A stretch of DNA of 64,000 bases from JAIPDZ01 sp034522175 (GCA_034522175.1 JAXHLQ010000001.1:4402001-4466000); one strand, 5' to 3'; shown: positions 43,269-52,984, counted from the first letter of the stretch. Numbers and translations are program-made. Notes: generated by a model not told the origin, from the letters alone.

Positions 43269-44950
43269 TCAAAAGAGCGGCAGATTCCAGGTTCCGTAAG
43301 CACGCTTGAGTGTCTCGGAGATTTCCCCCTGTGTTACGGGGGCCTTTACGGATTCCACAATCACCGCCATAAGATTTTCATCCTTTTCACAGGACCGGGC
43401 CACGGCATCCAATGCGTTCTTTACGCGGCGTCCGTCCCGTTCCGCCTTGATCTTTTCGAGTTTTTGTTCCTGTATCCTGAGGGTTTCCGGTACGTCAAAT
43501 ATCTCCACAGGAATTTCTTCATTTTCCATACGGTAACAGTTGACACCCACAATCGGCATCTGTCCGGTTTCAATGGCCTGCTGGGTCTTGTATGCCGAAT
43601 CGGATATCTCCTTATGGACCCATCCGGTTTCCACGGCCTTCACAATGCCTCCTGTTTCATCGATCTTTCTGAGCAACTGAAGGGTCTCCTCCTCCAGGGT
43701 ATTGGTCAGTGATTCCACAAAATAAGAGCCCCCGAGAGGGTCGATGGTGTGGGTCACCCGGGTCTCCAGCTGGAGGATCTGATTGGTCCTGAGCGACGTG
43801 AGGGAAGAGAGCTCGGTCGGTGTACATAAGGCCTCGTCATACCCATCAATATGAACGGACTGGGCGCCGCCCAACGCAGCGGAGAGGGCATGATAGGCCG
43901 CTCTGGATATGTTATTGAGGGGTTGTTGCGCCGTTAACGCCACACCTGCGGTCTGGACATGAAATCGCAATTTCAGGGACTTTGGATCCTTGGCTTTAAA
44001 TCGCTCTTTCATGATTCGAAACCAGATTCTCCTCGCTGCACGGTATTTGGCGATCTCTTCGAAAAAGTCGCTGTGTGCCGAGAGAAAAAAGCTTAACCTG
44101 GGGGCGAAGCGGTCAATATCAACTCCCCTGCGCATCAGTTCCTCGGAACACGCAATGGCATTGGCGATGACAAAGGCAATTTCCTGGGGGCTGAGCAACC
44201 GGCCTCTCGATAATTGTATCCCGCAAAGCTGACGGGATTCCAATGGGGGGCATGCCGGGTACAGTATTCAATGGCGTCGCAACTCAGTTTGAAAGAGACC
44301 GCCGGAGGCAGGACCTCTGGTGAAACAGTGATGGCGGTCTCCATCAAAAAATCGTTTTGACTGGTGCCCGTGAGCCGGGCAAGTGGGATGTCTCGCCGTT
44401 CGGCATTGGCGAAATACATGGACTGAATGGTGATATTGCAGATGGGCTGGCAGGTGACCAGAGAGGTGCTGATTTGGTCTATGGGAATCCCGTCAAAAAG
44501 GATGCGCATATCCTCAACGGTGTCGATGGCGACGCCGCCTCGCCCCGCATCGGCACGGGCAAAGGGATGGGTGGAATCGAATCCCCGAAGGGTGGGATAA
44601 TCAAAAACACCGTTGATGCCGGTAGCGCCTTCCTTTAAGAGGAACTGATACCGTTTGTTGGTTTCTTCCGGGGGTCCGAATCCGGCCAGCTGCCTCAGGG
44701 TCCAGGTCCGCCCGCGGTACATGGTGGGATGAACCCCTCGAACGTACGGTGCCTGACCGGGAAAGCCCAGGTCGTTCGAATAATCCATCGTGGCGATATC
44801 CGCAGGCGTATACAGCGGTTCTATGGGGATGCCTGACAGCGATTCATATGGGTCATTATCCTGTTTGGATGGCTGGTATTGCTCCTCTTGCCACTGTTTC
44901 TTCTTTCGGGTGATCTGTTCAACAGCACCTTTTTCAAATAGTTTTGTCAT
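43269..44950 (-). CDS. B12-dependent acyl-CoA mutase large subunit 1, unusual active site; frameshifted
   Basis: About 560 aa when one C is restored in the C5 run (plus-strand G5 at 44186-44190), giving AGCSAPQEIAFVIANAIA. TIM-barrel domain of the methylmalonyl-CoA mutase family: YVRGVHPTMYRGRTWTLRQL, GVAIDTVEDMRILFDGIP, DRFAPRLSFFLSAHSDFFEE, THTIDPLGGSYFVESLT. Key residues differ from methylmalonyl-CoA mutase: Tyr89 is Leu (TLRQL), Arg207 aligns with Thr/Val, and the catalytic His244 is Asn in FAGYNYREAG, confirmed as an AAT codon. It still sits with its own B12 subunit. Either a new reaction or a non-catalytic partner of large subunit 2. Starts 4 bp after the B12 subunit of cassette 2. Confidence 0.85.
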
Positions 44951-44954
44951 GGGT

Positions 44955-45356
44955 TCACCTTTCCAGCGTTTTGTTCAAATACCTGATAATCTCGGCTGTG
45001 TCGGTTCCCGTCGTAAAAATGTCGCCGACGCCCAATGACTTCAGGGCTTCGATGTCTTTCCTCGGGATGGTGCCGCCGCCGAATACCAGGATGTCAGCGG
45101 CATCCGCTTCTTCCAACAGGGCCATGATCTTGGGAAATACGGTGTTGTGAGCGCCGGAGAGGATACTCACGCCGACGGCATCCACATCCTCGTCAATGGC
45201 CGCCCGGACAATTTGAAGGGGTGTCTGATGAAGTCCCGCGTAGATGACCTCCATGCCGGCATTTCTAAGCGCCCTTGCCACGATCTTTGCCCCCCTGTCG
45301 TGACCGTCGAGACCGGGTTTGGCGATCAAAATCCGTTTCTTTCTCTTTTTCATCAT
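44955..45356 (-). CDS. Cobalamin-binding subunit of a B12-dependent acyl-CoA mutase (cassette 2)
   Basis: 133 aa. B12 motif GLDGHDRG with the axial His, then VSILSGAHNTVF and VFGGGTIPRKDIEALKSLG. Typical stand-alone small cobalamin domain. It lies between large subunit 2 (24 bp upstream) and large subunit 1 (4 bp downstream). Its sequence is closer to standard methylmalonyl-CoA mutase domains than that of cassette 1. Confidence 0.9.
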   Translation of the reverse strand: MMKKRKKRILIAKPGLDGHDRGAKIVARALRNAGMEVIYAGLHQTPLQIVRAAIDEDVDAVGVSILSGAHNTVFPKIMALLEEADAADILVFGGGTIPRKDIEALKSLGVGDIFTTGTDTAEIIRYLNKTLER

Positions 45357-45380
45357 ATGCCCGTATCCTCCCGGCGCCCC

Positions 45381-47024
45381 TTAAAATATAAAATCCTCTC
45401 GGTATTCACCGAAGATGTCTCTCATGGCGCCAATGATTTCCCCTAAGGTGACATGATGTTTGACGGCCTTTATCAGTATGGGCATGATGTTTTCCGTTCC
45501 CCGGCAGGCGTCTCTGATGTGATCGAGACAACCCTTGACCAGGGCCGGATCTCTGCTTTCCTTAAGCCTTTTTAGAGCGGATATCTTTTCGGTTTCGAAT
45601 TGGGGATCGGGTTCTCGCAAATCGATATCCGTTTCCTCTGTTTCATAAAACGCGTTCAATCCCACAACCGTCCTTTTCCTTTCCTCCACGTCCCTTTGGT
45701 ACTGAAAGGCCGCATCATTGATGGTCCGTGCGTAATACCCTTTTTCGATGGCAGGGATTACGCCGCCCAGATTTTCGATTTGCTCAAAATAAGACGTGCA
45801 CTCGGCTTCCATTTGGTTGGTCAGGGCCTCCACATAATAGGACCCGCCCAGGGGGTCGACGGTATGGGTGACCCCGCTCTCATGTTGAATGATCTGTTGC
45901 GTTCGCAAGGCCAGCTTTTCGGATCGGGGTGTGGGGATGGACAGCGCCTCATCATAGGCGTTGGTGTGGAGGGATTGGGTCCCTCCCAGGACAGCCGAAA
46001 GGGCCTGAATCGTGACGCGGATGATGTTGTTATCAGCCTGATGGGCGGTCAGCGAAGAGCCGGATGTCTGGGTATGGACCCTGAAGCGGCACGAGCGGGG
46101 GTCCCTGGCATGGAACCGGTCACGCATGGTTCTGGCCCAAATCCGTCTCGCCGCCCGAAATTTGGCGATGTTTTCAAAAAAATCGTTGTGTACCTTAAAA
46201 AAGAAGGAGAGCCGAGGGGCGAAGTGGTCCACCGGCAGGCCTGCCTTGATGGCCTCTTCCACATAGGTAAACCCATTGGCCAGTGTAAAGGCCAGTTCCT
46301 GGATGGGCATGGCGCCTGCAGAGGCCAGATGATACCCGCTGATGCTGATGGGATTGAAGCGGTGCAGGTGTGCGTTGCAGAAGGTGATGGTATCGATGGT
46401 GAGACGCATGGAGGGCCTTGGCGGGAAGTAATAGGATTTCTGCGCCTGATATTCCTTGAGGATGTCATTCTGCATGGTTCCGGTGAGCTTTTCCAGTGGG
46501 ACGCCGCGCTCCTCTGCTACGGCGACGAACATGGCGAGAATGACGGAAGACTGGGCGTTGGAGACGAAATTGATGCTGGTGGTGTCGAGGGAGATGTCTT
46601 CCATAAGGCTTCGCATATCCTCGATGGAGTCGATGGCCACGCCCCCGCAGCTTCCCACTTCTCCTTCGGCCAGTGGATCATCCGAGTCCCTTCCCATGAT
46701 GGTCGGCATATCCAGGCAGAGGCTGATGCCTGTGGCCCCCATATTCAGGAGGTGCCGGATTCGTTCATTGGCCTCTGAAGGAGAATGAAGCGATCCCAGC
46801 TGCCGAATGGTCCACGGCCGCTGACGGTACATGCTCTTATGAATCCCCCGGGTAAACGGGTGTTCACCGGGTCGCCCCAGGTCCCTTTCGGGTTCCGTTT
46901 GCTCGATGTCTTCCGGGACATACACCTCCTTGATCTCGAATCCGGACAGGTTGTGAAAGGCGTTCGCGGAGTCGTAGGTTCCATCTTCCGCCCGAGTTCC
47001 CTTTGAGCTATTCCTTTTGTTCAT
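45381..47024 (-). CDS. B12-dependent acyl-CoA mutase large subunit 2
   Basis: 547 aa, intact. Family segments: TRGIHKSMYRQRPWTIRQL, LCLDMPTIMGRDSDDPL, LTGTMQNDILKEYQAQKSYYF, SISGYHLASAGAMPIQE, DHFAPRLSFFFKVHNDFFE, THTVDPLGGSYYVEALT. His244 is kept (SGYH), but Tyr89 is Leu (TIRQL) and Arg207 is Gln (EYQAQK). The Gln matches isobutyryl- and hydroxyisobutyryl-CoA mutases rather than methylmalonyl-CoA mutase, so the substrate is probably not a malonyl-type CoA. First gene of the mutase operon, divergent from a TetR regulator. Confidence 0.9.
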   Translation of the reverse strand: MNKRNSSKGTRAEDGTYDSANAFHNLSGFEIKEVYVPEDIEQTEPERDLGRPGEHPFTRGIHKSMYRQRPWTIRQLGSLHSPSEANERIRHLLNMGATGISLCLDMPTIMGRDSDDPLAEGEVGSCGGVAIDSIEDMRSLMEDISLDTTSINFVSNAQSSVILAMFVAVAEERGVPLEKLTGTMQNDILKEYQAQKSYYFPPRPSMRLTIDTITFCNAHLHRFNPISISGYHLASAGAMPIQELAFTLANGFTYVEEAIKAGLPVDHFAPRLSFFFKVHNDFFENIAKFRAARRIWARTMRDRFHARDPRSCRFRVHTQTSGSSLTAHQADNNIIRVTIQALSAVLGGTQSLHTNAYDEALSIPTPRSEKLALRTQQIIQHESGVTHTVDPLGGSYYVEALTNQMEAECTSYFEQIENLGGVIPAIEKGYYARTINDAAFQYQRDVEERKRTVVGLNAFYETEETDIDLREPDPQFETEKISALKRLKESRDPALVKGCLDHIRDACRGTENIMPILIKAVKHHVTLGEIIGAMRDIFGEYREDFIF

Positions 47025-47151
47025 TTGAATGGTTCTGTCCTTTCTTTTGTCTTTATCTAAATTTGATAATCCCGTAAAAAGTATGTTTTCGCGCTGAGGC
47101 GCAGGGACGAAGAGAAAAAACCATATTGGCTATTAACTAACTAATTAGGAA

Positions 47152-47180
47152 AATTAACCGGCGGGTTACATGCATGTCAA
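47152..47180 (-). promoter_or_regulatory. Promoter of the mutase operon
   Basis: Minus strand TTGACA (47180-47175), 17-bp spacer, TTAATT (47157-47152), about 130 bp before the large subunit 2 start. Confidence 0.55.
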
Positions 47181-47215
47181 GAAAAAAATCCATTTACATT
47201 TGCTGTTTGGAATGT

Positions 47216-47231
47216 TACTCACTGGTCAGTA
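47216..47231. promoter_or_regulatory. Candidate TetR-type operator between divergent operons
   Basis: TACTCACTGGTCAGTA, a 16-bp near-palindrome (12 of 16 positions symmetric) located upstream of the tetR-type gene and 36 bp beyond the mutase promoter. Resembles operators of acyl-CoA-responsive TetR proteins. Confidence 0.5.
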
Positions 47232-47367
47232 AGTTGAACTAACGGACGGGTGACCCATGTCTTTTATCACTGATTCCGGATGTCCTGCCCCAGATGAAGG
47301 AGCCCGGGGGTTTTGCCTGAGTTTCGAAGCCTTGTGCCAAATGTCAAAATATTGAGGAAAGGAATCC

Positions 47368-48126
47368 ATGACGACTTCGGATGGTGGGTCCGCTTTCAGG
47401 GGCCTGGATAAGAGCCTGCGAATTCAGAAGATCATCGATACCGCCGCCGAGATCTTTCACAAGAAAGGGTATCGATCGACGACCCTCGATGATGTTGCAA
47501 GGAAATTGGGTATCACCAAGGCGGCCATCTACCATTACGTTTCCAGTAAAGAAAAGCTTCTATCCAAAATATATATTCAGGCGTTAGAGAATATTTTCAG
47601 AAATACCTACGAGATCGCTGGAAGAGATCTGCCGCCCGATAAGCGGTTGGAACTCATCATCCGGAATCACATCGAAAGCATTATCATCAAGTCCATTTCC
47701 ATGTTCTCTGTTTTTTTTACCGAAGAAAACCAGCTCCCACAAAAGGAATTCAAGAAGATTCAGAGGGAGAAAAAGAAATACACCGAGATCATCGAAGCGA
47801 TTATCGAGGAGGGTATTTGCCAAAACCTCTTCCGGGCGGTTGATCCGAAGCTGCAGGCCTTTGCCATCATCGGGATGTGTAACTGGGTCTATAAGTGGTA
47901 TAAACCCGGCCCCGACGCTTTTACGCCTGCTCAGATTGCCGATCATTTTGTCGGCTTGCTTCAGAAGGGGTACCTCACCAGTGAGATGGTTCCGGCGATA
48001 CCCATAGCCAGTACAAGGGGGGGCGATAAAAACAAGCCGGCGCCAGAAAAGGAATCCTATGAAAAGCTTAAGGCCCAATGCATCGGTCTGATGGCGTTGA
48101 TTGATGAATTGGAGAATTCGGGCTGA
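47368..48126 (+). CDS. TetR-family transcriptional regulator (fatty-acid/acyl-CoA type)
   Basis: 252 aa. ATG 47368 follows AAAGGAATCC. N-terminal helix-turn-helix: IIDTAAEIFHKKGYRSTTL, DDVARKLGITKAAIYHYV, SSKEKLL. The ligand domain (about 90-205) resembles the FadR/KstR2-type TetR_C fold, with ICQNLFRAVDPKLQAFAI. A charged tail extends about 45 residues beyond. Divergent from the mutase operon and convergent with the MFS gene of the acyl-CoA operon, so it likely senses an acyl-CoA and represses one or both. The palindrome at 47216-47231 is a likely site. Confidence 0.85.
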   Translation: MTTSDGGSAFRGLDKSLRIQKIIDTAAEIFHKKGYRSTTLDDVARKLGITKAAIYHYVSSKEKLLSKIYIQALENIFRNTYEIAGRDLPPDKRLELIIRNHIESIIIKSISMFSVFFTEENQLPQKEFKKIQREKKKYTEIIEAIIEEGICQNLFRAVDPKLQAFAIIGMCNWVYKWYKPGPDAFTPAQIADHFVGLLQKGYLTSEMVPAIPIASTRGGDKNKPAPEKESYEKLKAQCIGLMALIDELENSG

Positions 48127-48213
48127 AACAACAGATGGTAAATTCGGAAAGCCGCCCATTGACGACCACCACCCTGCCCGGCCATTGCGCACCGGCCCAT
48201 CCTATCGGCTACT

Positions 48214-49438
48214 CTAAGAGACAGAATCCCGGGTGGTGAGATAGAGCCCCACGTTGATGAATAGGGCGCACCCACAGATGACAAACGCGGTGGAATAGAT
48301 GCCGCTTGCGCCTTCACCCATGGACTTCATGATGCCACCGAGACCGTGCATGAAGGCCCCGCCGCCGAACATGGTGAAAAAATTGATTCCCGCCATGGCC
48401 GTTCCCGACATGTCAGCGGGCATGAGTTCTTTGATGTGGGCGTAGCTCACCTGATTAAGAGAAGCGAAAAATCCGATCAGGAATAACAAAATTCCCAACA
48501 GGAGGAGCCATGCCGGTTCGCTCCAGGCGGAAACCACCATTACCCCTGCACCGGTAATGGATGATCCCAGGAGAACCGTGTTTTTCCGTGAATGAAGGAG
48601 CCGATCGGAGATGATACCGCCTGAAGGGGAACCCAGGATGAATCCGAAGCTGAGCATCAGGATGAGATTCCCTGCCAATACCGGGGACAGGCCAAGGTAT
48701 TCCATGAGGAAGGGACCGGCCCAGAGGGCCTGGATGGATGCATAGGCCCCGTATCTGAGAAAAAGACTCATGGAGATGGCCCAGTAACTCCAGTCGCTGA
48801 ACAGGATTTTGAGGGATGTCATGGAGGCGGTGGATGCCTTCCGGCGCGGGGCGATTTGGGCCGGGATGGTGTATCCGGCTGGCGCATCGCGTACAATCAG
48901 AATAAAGACAAAGAGGAGTATGGCGTGGCACAGGGTGAGTACCACAAAAGAGCCGCGCCACCCCATAAGCGCCACCAGCACGGCCAAAGGACTGGTGGCG
49001 CCGAGGCTGCCGAGTGTCCCCAGGGCCAGAAAGAGCCCGGATACCGTGGCGAACTGGGTGGGCGTAAACCAGCGGGTCAGCAACAGAAGGGAGCCCATCA
49101 GGTTGGCGGACATTCCGATCCCGAGGAGCGCACGGCCCAGGACACCCATGGTTAGACTGTGGGCCTGTGAAAAAATGAGGGTCCCGGCCATGCCGACCAT
49201 GTTGAGGATCACCATGGTGCGCCGTGCGCCCGCGCGATCCAGCACCATGCCGAGAGGAAGTTGGACCAGGGCAAAGGCATAAAAGAAGGCGGCGCCGAGC
49301 AGCCCGAGGTCTTCGGGATCCAGTTGCAGATCGCTGACTCAGATCCGGGGCAATGATGGCCCCCGATGCCCTGTAAAACAGGGAAAAGAGAAACAGACAC
49401 CCGGAAATACCAAATATGGCCCATCGACGATGTATCAT
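48214..49438 (-). CDS. Major facilitator superfamily transporter; frameshifted
   Basis: About 407 aa if one extra base near 49336 is removed. It starts MIHRRWAIFGISGCLFLFSL and FYRASGAIIAPDLS, then in the next frame continues DLQLDPEDLGLLGAAFFYAF and ALVQLPLGMVLDRAGARRTM with the MFS loop motif. The remaining helices are intact to 48214. The TM1 segment FYRASGAIIAPDL is typical of the oxalate/formate-type and related MFS groups. Last gene of the CoA-transferase operon (115 bp after the thiolase gene); it may import the acid that the operon activates. Confidence 0.82.
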
Positions 49439-49553
49439 TTCAGCACGGATTAGAAATCGGTTTCGGCAGGTGTGGGTAAGAGGGGTGTGCCGGATACTTC
49501 AATGGAAAGAGGGGGGCCGGCACGGAAAACCGCCTCCCCCTCACCAACAAAAA

Positions 49554-50810
49554 TTACATCATTTCTACGGCGGTGGCCATGGATACCCCGCCCCCGCCGC
49601 AGAGGGTGGCGAGACCCAGGGATTTGCCGTGTTTCTTCATGGCATAGATGAGGGTGGTCATGATCCGACAGCCGGTGGCACCGACAGGATGGCCCAGGCC
49701 GATCCCTGACCCATTGATGTTGGTGATGTCCCGGTTCAGGCCCAGTTCTTTCTCACATCCCAGGTACTGGGCGGCAAAGGCCTCGTTGACCTCAATCAAC
49801 TCAAAATCCTCAAGCTTGAAGTTCGGGTTGCGCTCGAAAAGATTGCGAACCGCAGGGACCGGGCTCAGGCCCATGACCGAGGGATGGCATGCCCCGCGTC
49901 CGATGGCGCGGATCCGTGCCATGGGGGTGATCCCCAGTTCGTCGGCCTTTTCTCTCGACATGATGACCATGGCGCTGGAGCCGTCGTTAATCCCCGAGGA
50001 ATTTCCCGCGGTCACCTTCCCGATCTTGGGAACAAAGGCAGGGGGAAGCTTGCCAAGTTTTTCCATGGTGAGACCCGGCCTGAAATGCTCATCCTTGTCA
50101 AAAATAATGGGGGGTTTCTTTTTCTTTTGCGGTACTTCCACGGGGATGATTTCTTCGCTGAAATCGCCGTTCTGGGTGGCCCGTTCCGTGTTGTTGTGGC
50201 TCCTGAGGGCCACCTCATCCATTTCCTCACGGCTGATGTCGTGCATCTGCGCGATGAATTCAGCGGTGTGCCCCATAATATAGGGTTTTCCCTTGAAGAG
50301 TTCCAGGGGCATTCCTTCCTTCACCGGACCGTCCTCGGGATGGGGGATCATGTGGGACCCGCAGTGGAGGGCGTGGATCATGGCATCCACAAACACATGG
50401 TCCTGGAGTCGGCAGCCCCAGCGGGCGCCGGGGACGGTATAGGGGGCGCCCGACATATGCTCCGTGCCCCCGCCCAGAATGACATCCGCCATTCCGGCCT
50501 GGATCATGGCCATTCCCGAGATAATGGCCTCCATCCCGGAGATGCAGACCCGGTTGATGGTGGCGGCGGTGACATGGTCCGGTATCCCGGCCATGAGGGC
50601 CGCCACCCTGGCCACGTTCAGGGCATCGGTCGGTTCCATACAGCATCCAAAACGGACATCATCAATCAAGTCTGCTTCGATACCGGCCCGCTTGATGGCC
50701 TCTTTCATGGTGATGCTGCCGAGCACGGCGGCATTCACGTCTCGCAGGGTTCCGCCAAAGGCACCGATGGCGGTTCGGCATGCAGAAACAATCACGACTT
50801 CTTTCATCAT
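49554..50810 (-). CDS. Thiolase (acetyl-CoA C-acetyltransferase type)
   Basis: 418 aa. Catalytic residues present: Cys in NRVCISGMEAIISG, His/Asn motif EVNEAFAAQYLG, GHPVGATGCRIMTTL with the His, and the second Cys in LATLCGGGGVSMA. KVTAGNSSGINDGSSAM is the usual loop. It splits or joins beta-ketoacyl-CoA. The opening MKEVVIVSACRTAIGAFGG is standard. It lies 21 bp after etfB and upstream of the MFS gene, in an acyl-CoA degradation operon. Slightly longer than average, with an insertion around the KKKKPP region. Confidence 0.92.
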   Translation of the reverse strand: MMKEVVIVSACRTAIGAFGGTLRDVNAAVLGSITMKEAIKRAGIEADLIDDVRFGCCMEPTDALNVARVAALMAGIPDHVTAATINRVCISGMEAIISGMAMIQAGMADVILGGGTEHMSGAPYTVPGARWGCRLQDHVFVDAMIHALHCGSHMIPHPEDGPVKEGMPLELFKGKPYIMGHTAEFIAQMHDISREEMDEVALRSHNNTERATQNGDFSEEIIPVEVPQKKKKPPIIFDKDEHFRPGLTMEKLGKLPPAFVPKIGKVTAGNSSGINDGSSAMVIMSREKADELGITPMARIRAIGRGACHPSVMGLSPVPAVRNLFERNPNFKLEDFELIEVNEAFAAQYLGCEKELGLNRDITNINGSGIGLGHPVGATGCRIMTTLIYAMKKHGKSLGLATLCGGGGVSMATAVEMM

Positions 50811-50831
50811 TCATACCTCGCTTTTGATTTT

Positions 50832-51623
50832 TTAAATGAGTGTGTTTTCCTTTAGCTTTTCCACAAGGACGCCCGCTGTTTCCTTTGGGCTTCCCTCAAT
50901 GCGTTCACTCTTTCTCTCAAACTTGGGGGCAAAGGTTTTGATGACATGGGTCAGCGATCCCTCGAGACCCACATCTGCGGTGGTGACCCCGATGTCAGCG
51001 GCGTTCCAGACCTCTATGGGGGCCTTTTCGCTGCACGCCTCGATCAGGTTTCCCACCATCGAATACCGGGGTGTGTTGAGTTCACCAATAACGGTCAAGA
51101 GGGCGGGCAGCGCGCACTGAACCGTCTCAAATCCGTCTTCGAGGCGTCTCTTGACCACCAGCGTTTTTTTCTTAACCGACTGAATCTCAAAGACGTAGCT
51201 CACCTGAGGAATACCGAGGTAGTCCGCTACCTGCGGGCCGATCTGGGCGGTATCCCCGTCAATGGCCTGCCTTCCACACAGAATCAGGTCGAAAGCGCCC
51301 ACTTTTTCTATGGTCTTGCCCAGGGTGGTGGAGGTGGCCCAGGTGTCTGCGCCGGCAAAGGCCCGGTCCGACAGGAGGACACCTTTATCCACGCCCATCC
51401 CAAGAGCCTCGGATATGGCGTCGATGGCCTGGGGCGGGCCCATGGAAACGGCGGTCACCTTTCCACCATGGGTTTCCTTGAGGGCAACGGCGGCCTCAAG
51501 GGCATGACGGTCATCGGGGTTGATGATGCTTTCGATTCCTTCCCGGATCAGATTGCCGGTTTTGGGGTCTAGCTTCACCTCTGTGGTGTCGGGGACCTGC
51601 TTAACCAAAACGATAATATTCAT
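50832..51623 (-). CDS. etfB: Electron transfer flavoprotein beta subunit
   Basis: 263 aa. Signature parts: MNIIVLVKQVPDTTEVKLDP, NPDDRHALEAAVALKE, LILCGRQAIDGDTAQIGPQVADYLG (split across the AMP/FAD site), and LPALLTVIGELNTPRYSMV. It accepts electrons from acyl-CoA dehydrogenases as the EtfAB heterodimer. No etfA gene is next to it on either side, which is unusual, because etfBA are nearly always adjacent. The partner must come from elsewhere. Cotranscribed with the CoA-transferase and thiolase genes. Confidence 0.9.
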   Translation of the reverse strand: MNIIVLVKQVPDTTEVKLDPKTGNLIREGIESIINPDDRHALEAAVALKETHGGKVTAVSMGPPQAIDAISEALGMGVDKGVLLSDRAFAGADTWATSTTLGKTIEKVGAFDLILCGRQAIDGDTAQIGPQVADYLGIPQVSYVFEIQSVKKKTLVVKRRLEDGFETVQCALPALLTVIGELNTPRYSMVGNLIEACSEKAPIEVWNAADIGVTTADVGLEGSLTHVIKTFAPKFERKSERIEGSPKETAGVLVEKLKENTLI

Positions 51624-51665
51624 GATCTAAACTCCGCTTGTTTCGTCATTTCAGCGGTTAAAAAT

Positions 51666-52857
51666 CTATATTACCTTTTTCTTCCTTAACGTATTCAGCA
51701 TTTCCGCACCGTAATGGAGGGTATTGCCGTAGATGGCATCATTGTGTTCACCGAAGCGCGGGGGAAAGGACAGTCGACGCCGGGCGGCTTCAATGAAAGG
51801 GGACATGTACGGGGGCGGCGCAAGGGTGATGGCGGTTCCCGTGACCGGATCCTTCGGCAAAAAGCAGGCGTCGCGCCACCAGCGGATCTTTAATGACTTC
51901 GGGAATGGTCTGGATCTTGCTGACCGGGAGTGTGATGGCATTGAACAGGCCGATCAACTCATCGGAAGGATGTTGCCGGGTGATGGCGTTGATTTGTGCG
52001 TTGAGATGGTCGACATCCGCGATCCGCCCGGCATTCTTTTCATATTCCAACTTGTCAAGGGAACGAAACATATCGAGGGAAACAAAGGATTTCCATTGCC
52101 GATCGTTTCCCACGGCGAGATAAATGAACCCGTCGGCGGTCTGGTATACCGAGACCGGGCAGAAAAACTCATGGGTATTCCCCCTTCGGGTGATGGTTTT
52201 ACCGAAGCTGGCCGTAAACGTAATGGGGACGGTGAGCCAGGATACCGAGGATTCAAACATGGCGAGGTGGAAACATTCCCCTTCGCCTGTGGCCTGTCGC
52301 TTGAAGAGGGCCTTCATGAGGAGACCGTAGGCATGCTCGCTGGTCCCCATGTCCGGGAGCGGGATGCCCAGTACCTGGGGATCTTGGCCGCTTTCTCCGG
52401 TCATCTCCATTAACCCCGACCGGGCCTGGAGAATGGGATCGTAGGCCGCCTCATTGCTGTCCGGACCGAAACCCGTGACCCCGAGCCAGATGATATCGGG
52501 TTTCAAGGCCTTGAGGGAAGGGTAGTCGATTCCCAGTTTTTCGTAGTTTCGGGGAAGCTGGTTGGTGGCGAAGATGTCCACGTTCAGTTCTCTGATGAGG
52601 GTGTGGAAGATCTCCTGGCCCTCAGACTCCGCAAGATTCAGGGTCAGGGCCTCCTTGCCCGCGTTGATACAGAGATAATACGTATTCATCCGTTCTTCGC
52701 CGAGGAGATTGTTGCCGATCAACCGGTTGGGGTCCCCGTAAACCGGATGCTCAAGCCGGATCACGCGTATGCCGTCCTGCGCCAGACGGTAGGTGAGGTA
52801 GGGCAGAACGGTGGCCTGTTCTAAGGAAAGGACGGTGAGATTTTCAAAAAGGGTCAT
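51666..52857 (-). CDS. Class III CoA-transferase (CaiB/BaiF family); frameshifted
   Basis: About 396 aa, normal for the family, if one extra G near 51865 is removed. Family features: FENLTVLSLEQATVLPYLTY, VIRLEHPVYGDPNRLIGNN, SLKALKPDIIWLGVTGFG, the region DPILQARSGLMEMTG, MFESSVSWLTVP. After the break the frame resumes FAEDPVTGTAITLAPPPYMS and FPPRFGEHNDAIYGNTL. The usual catalytic Asp sits in the ...NLAESEG... region (aligned position reads Glu/Ser here and should be checked). It would move CoA onto a carboxylic acid to start degradation. First gene of the operon with etfB and thiolase. Confidence 0.82.
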
Positions 52858-52984
52858 CGGTTTTCTCGGATCATCATTGCGGGTGATTCAGCATAGCGGC
52901 CCTGTCTGCGTGCACCGCACAGGCAGGCCCTGTCGTGCCCCCGACGAAATTACCCACCTCGTTTACTTGATGGGTCCTCACCTG

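Noticed and set aside
45600..46778. 392-codon plus-strand ORF opposite mutase large subunit 2
   Set aside because: Shadow of a strongly conserved gene; composition is Gly/Asp/Val-rich with no recognisable domain. The same applies to the 313-codon ORF at 3144-4085 opposite wspE and the 323-codon ORF at 49884-50855 opposite the thiolase gene.
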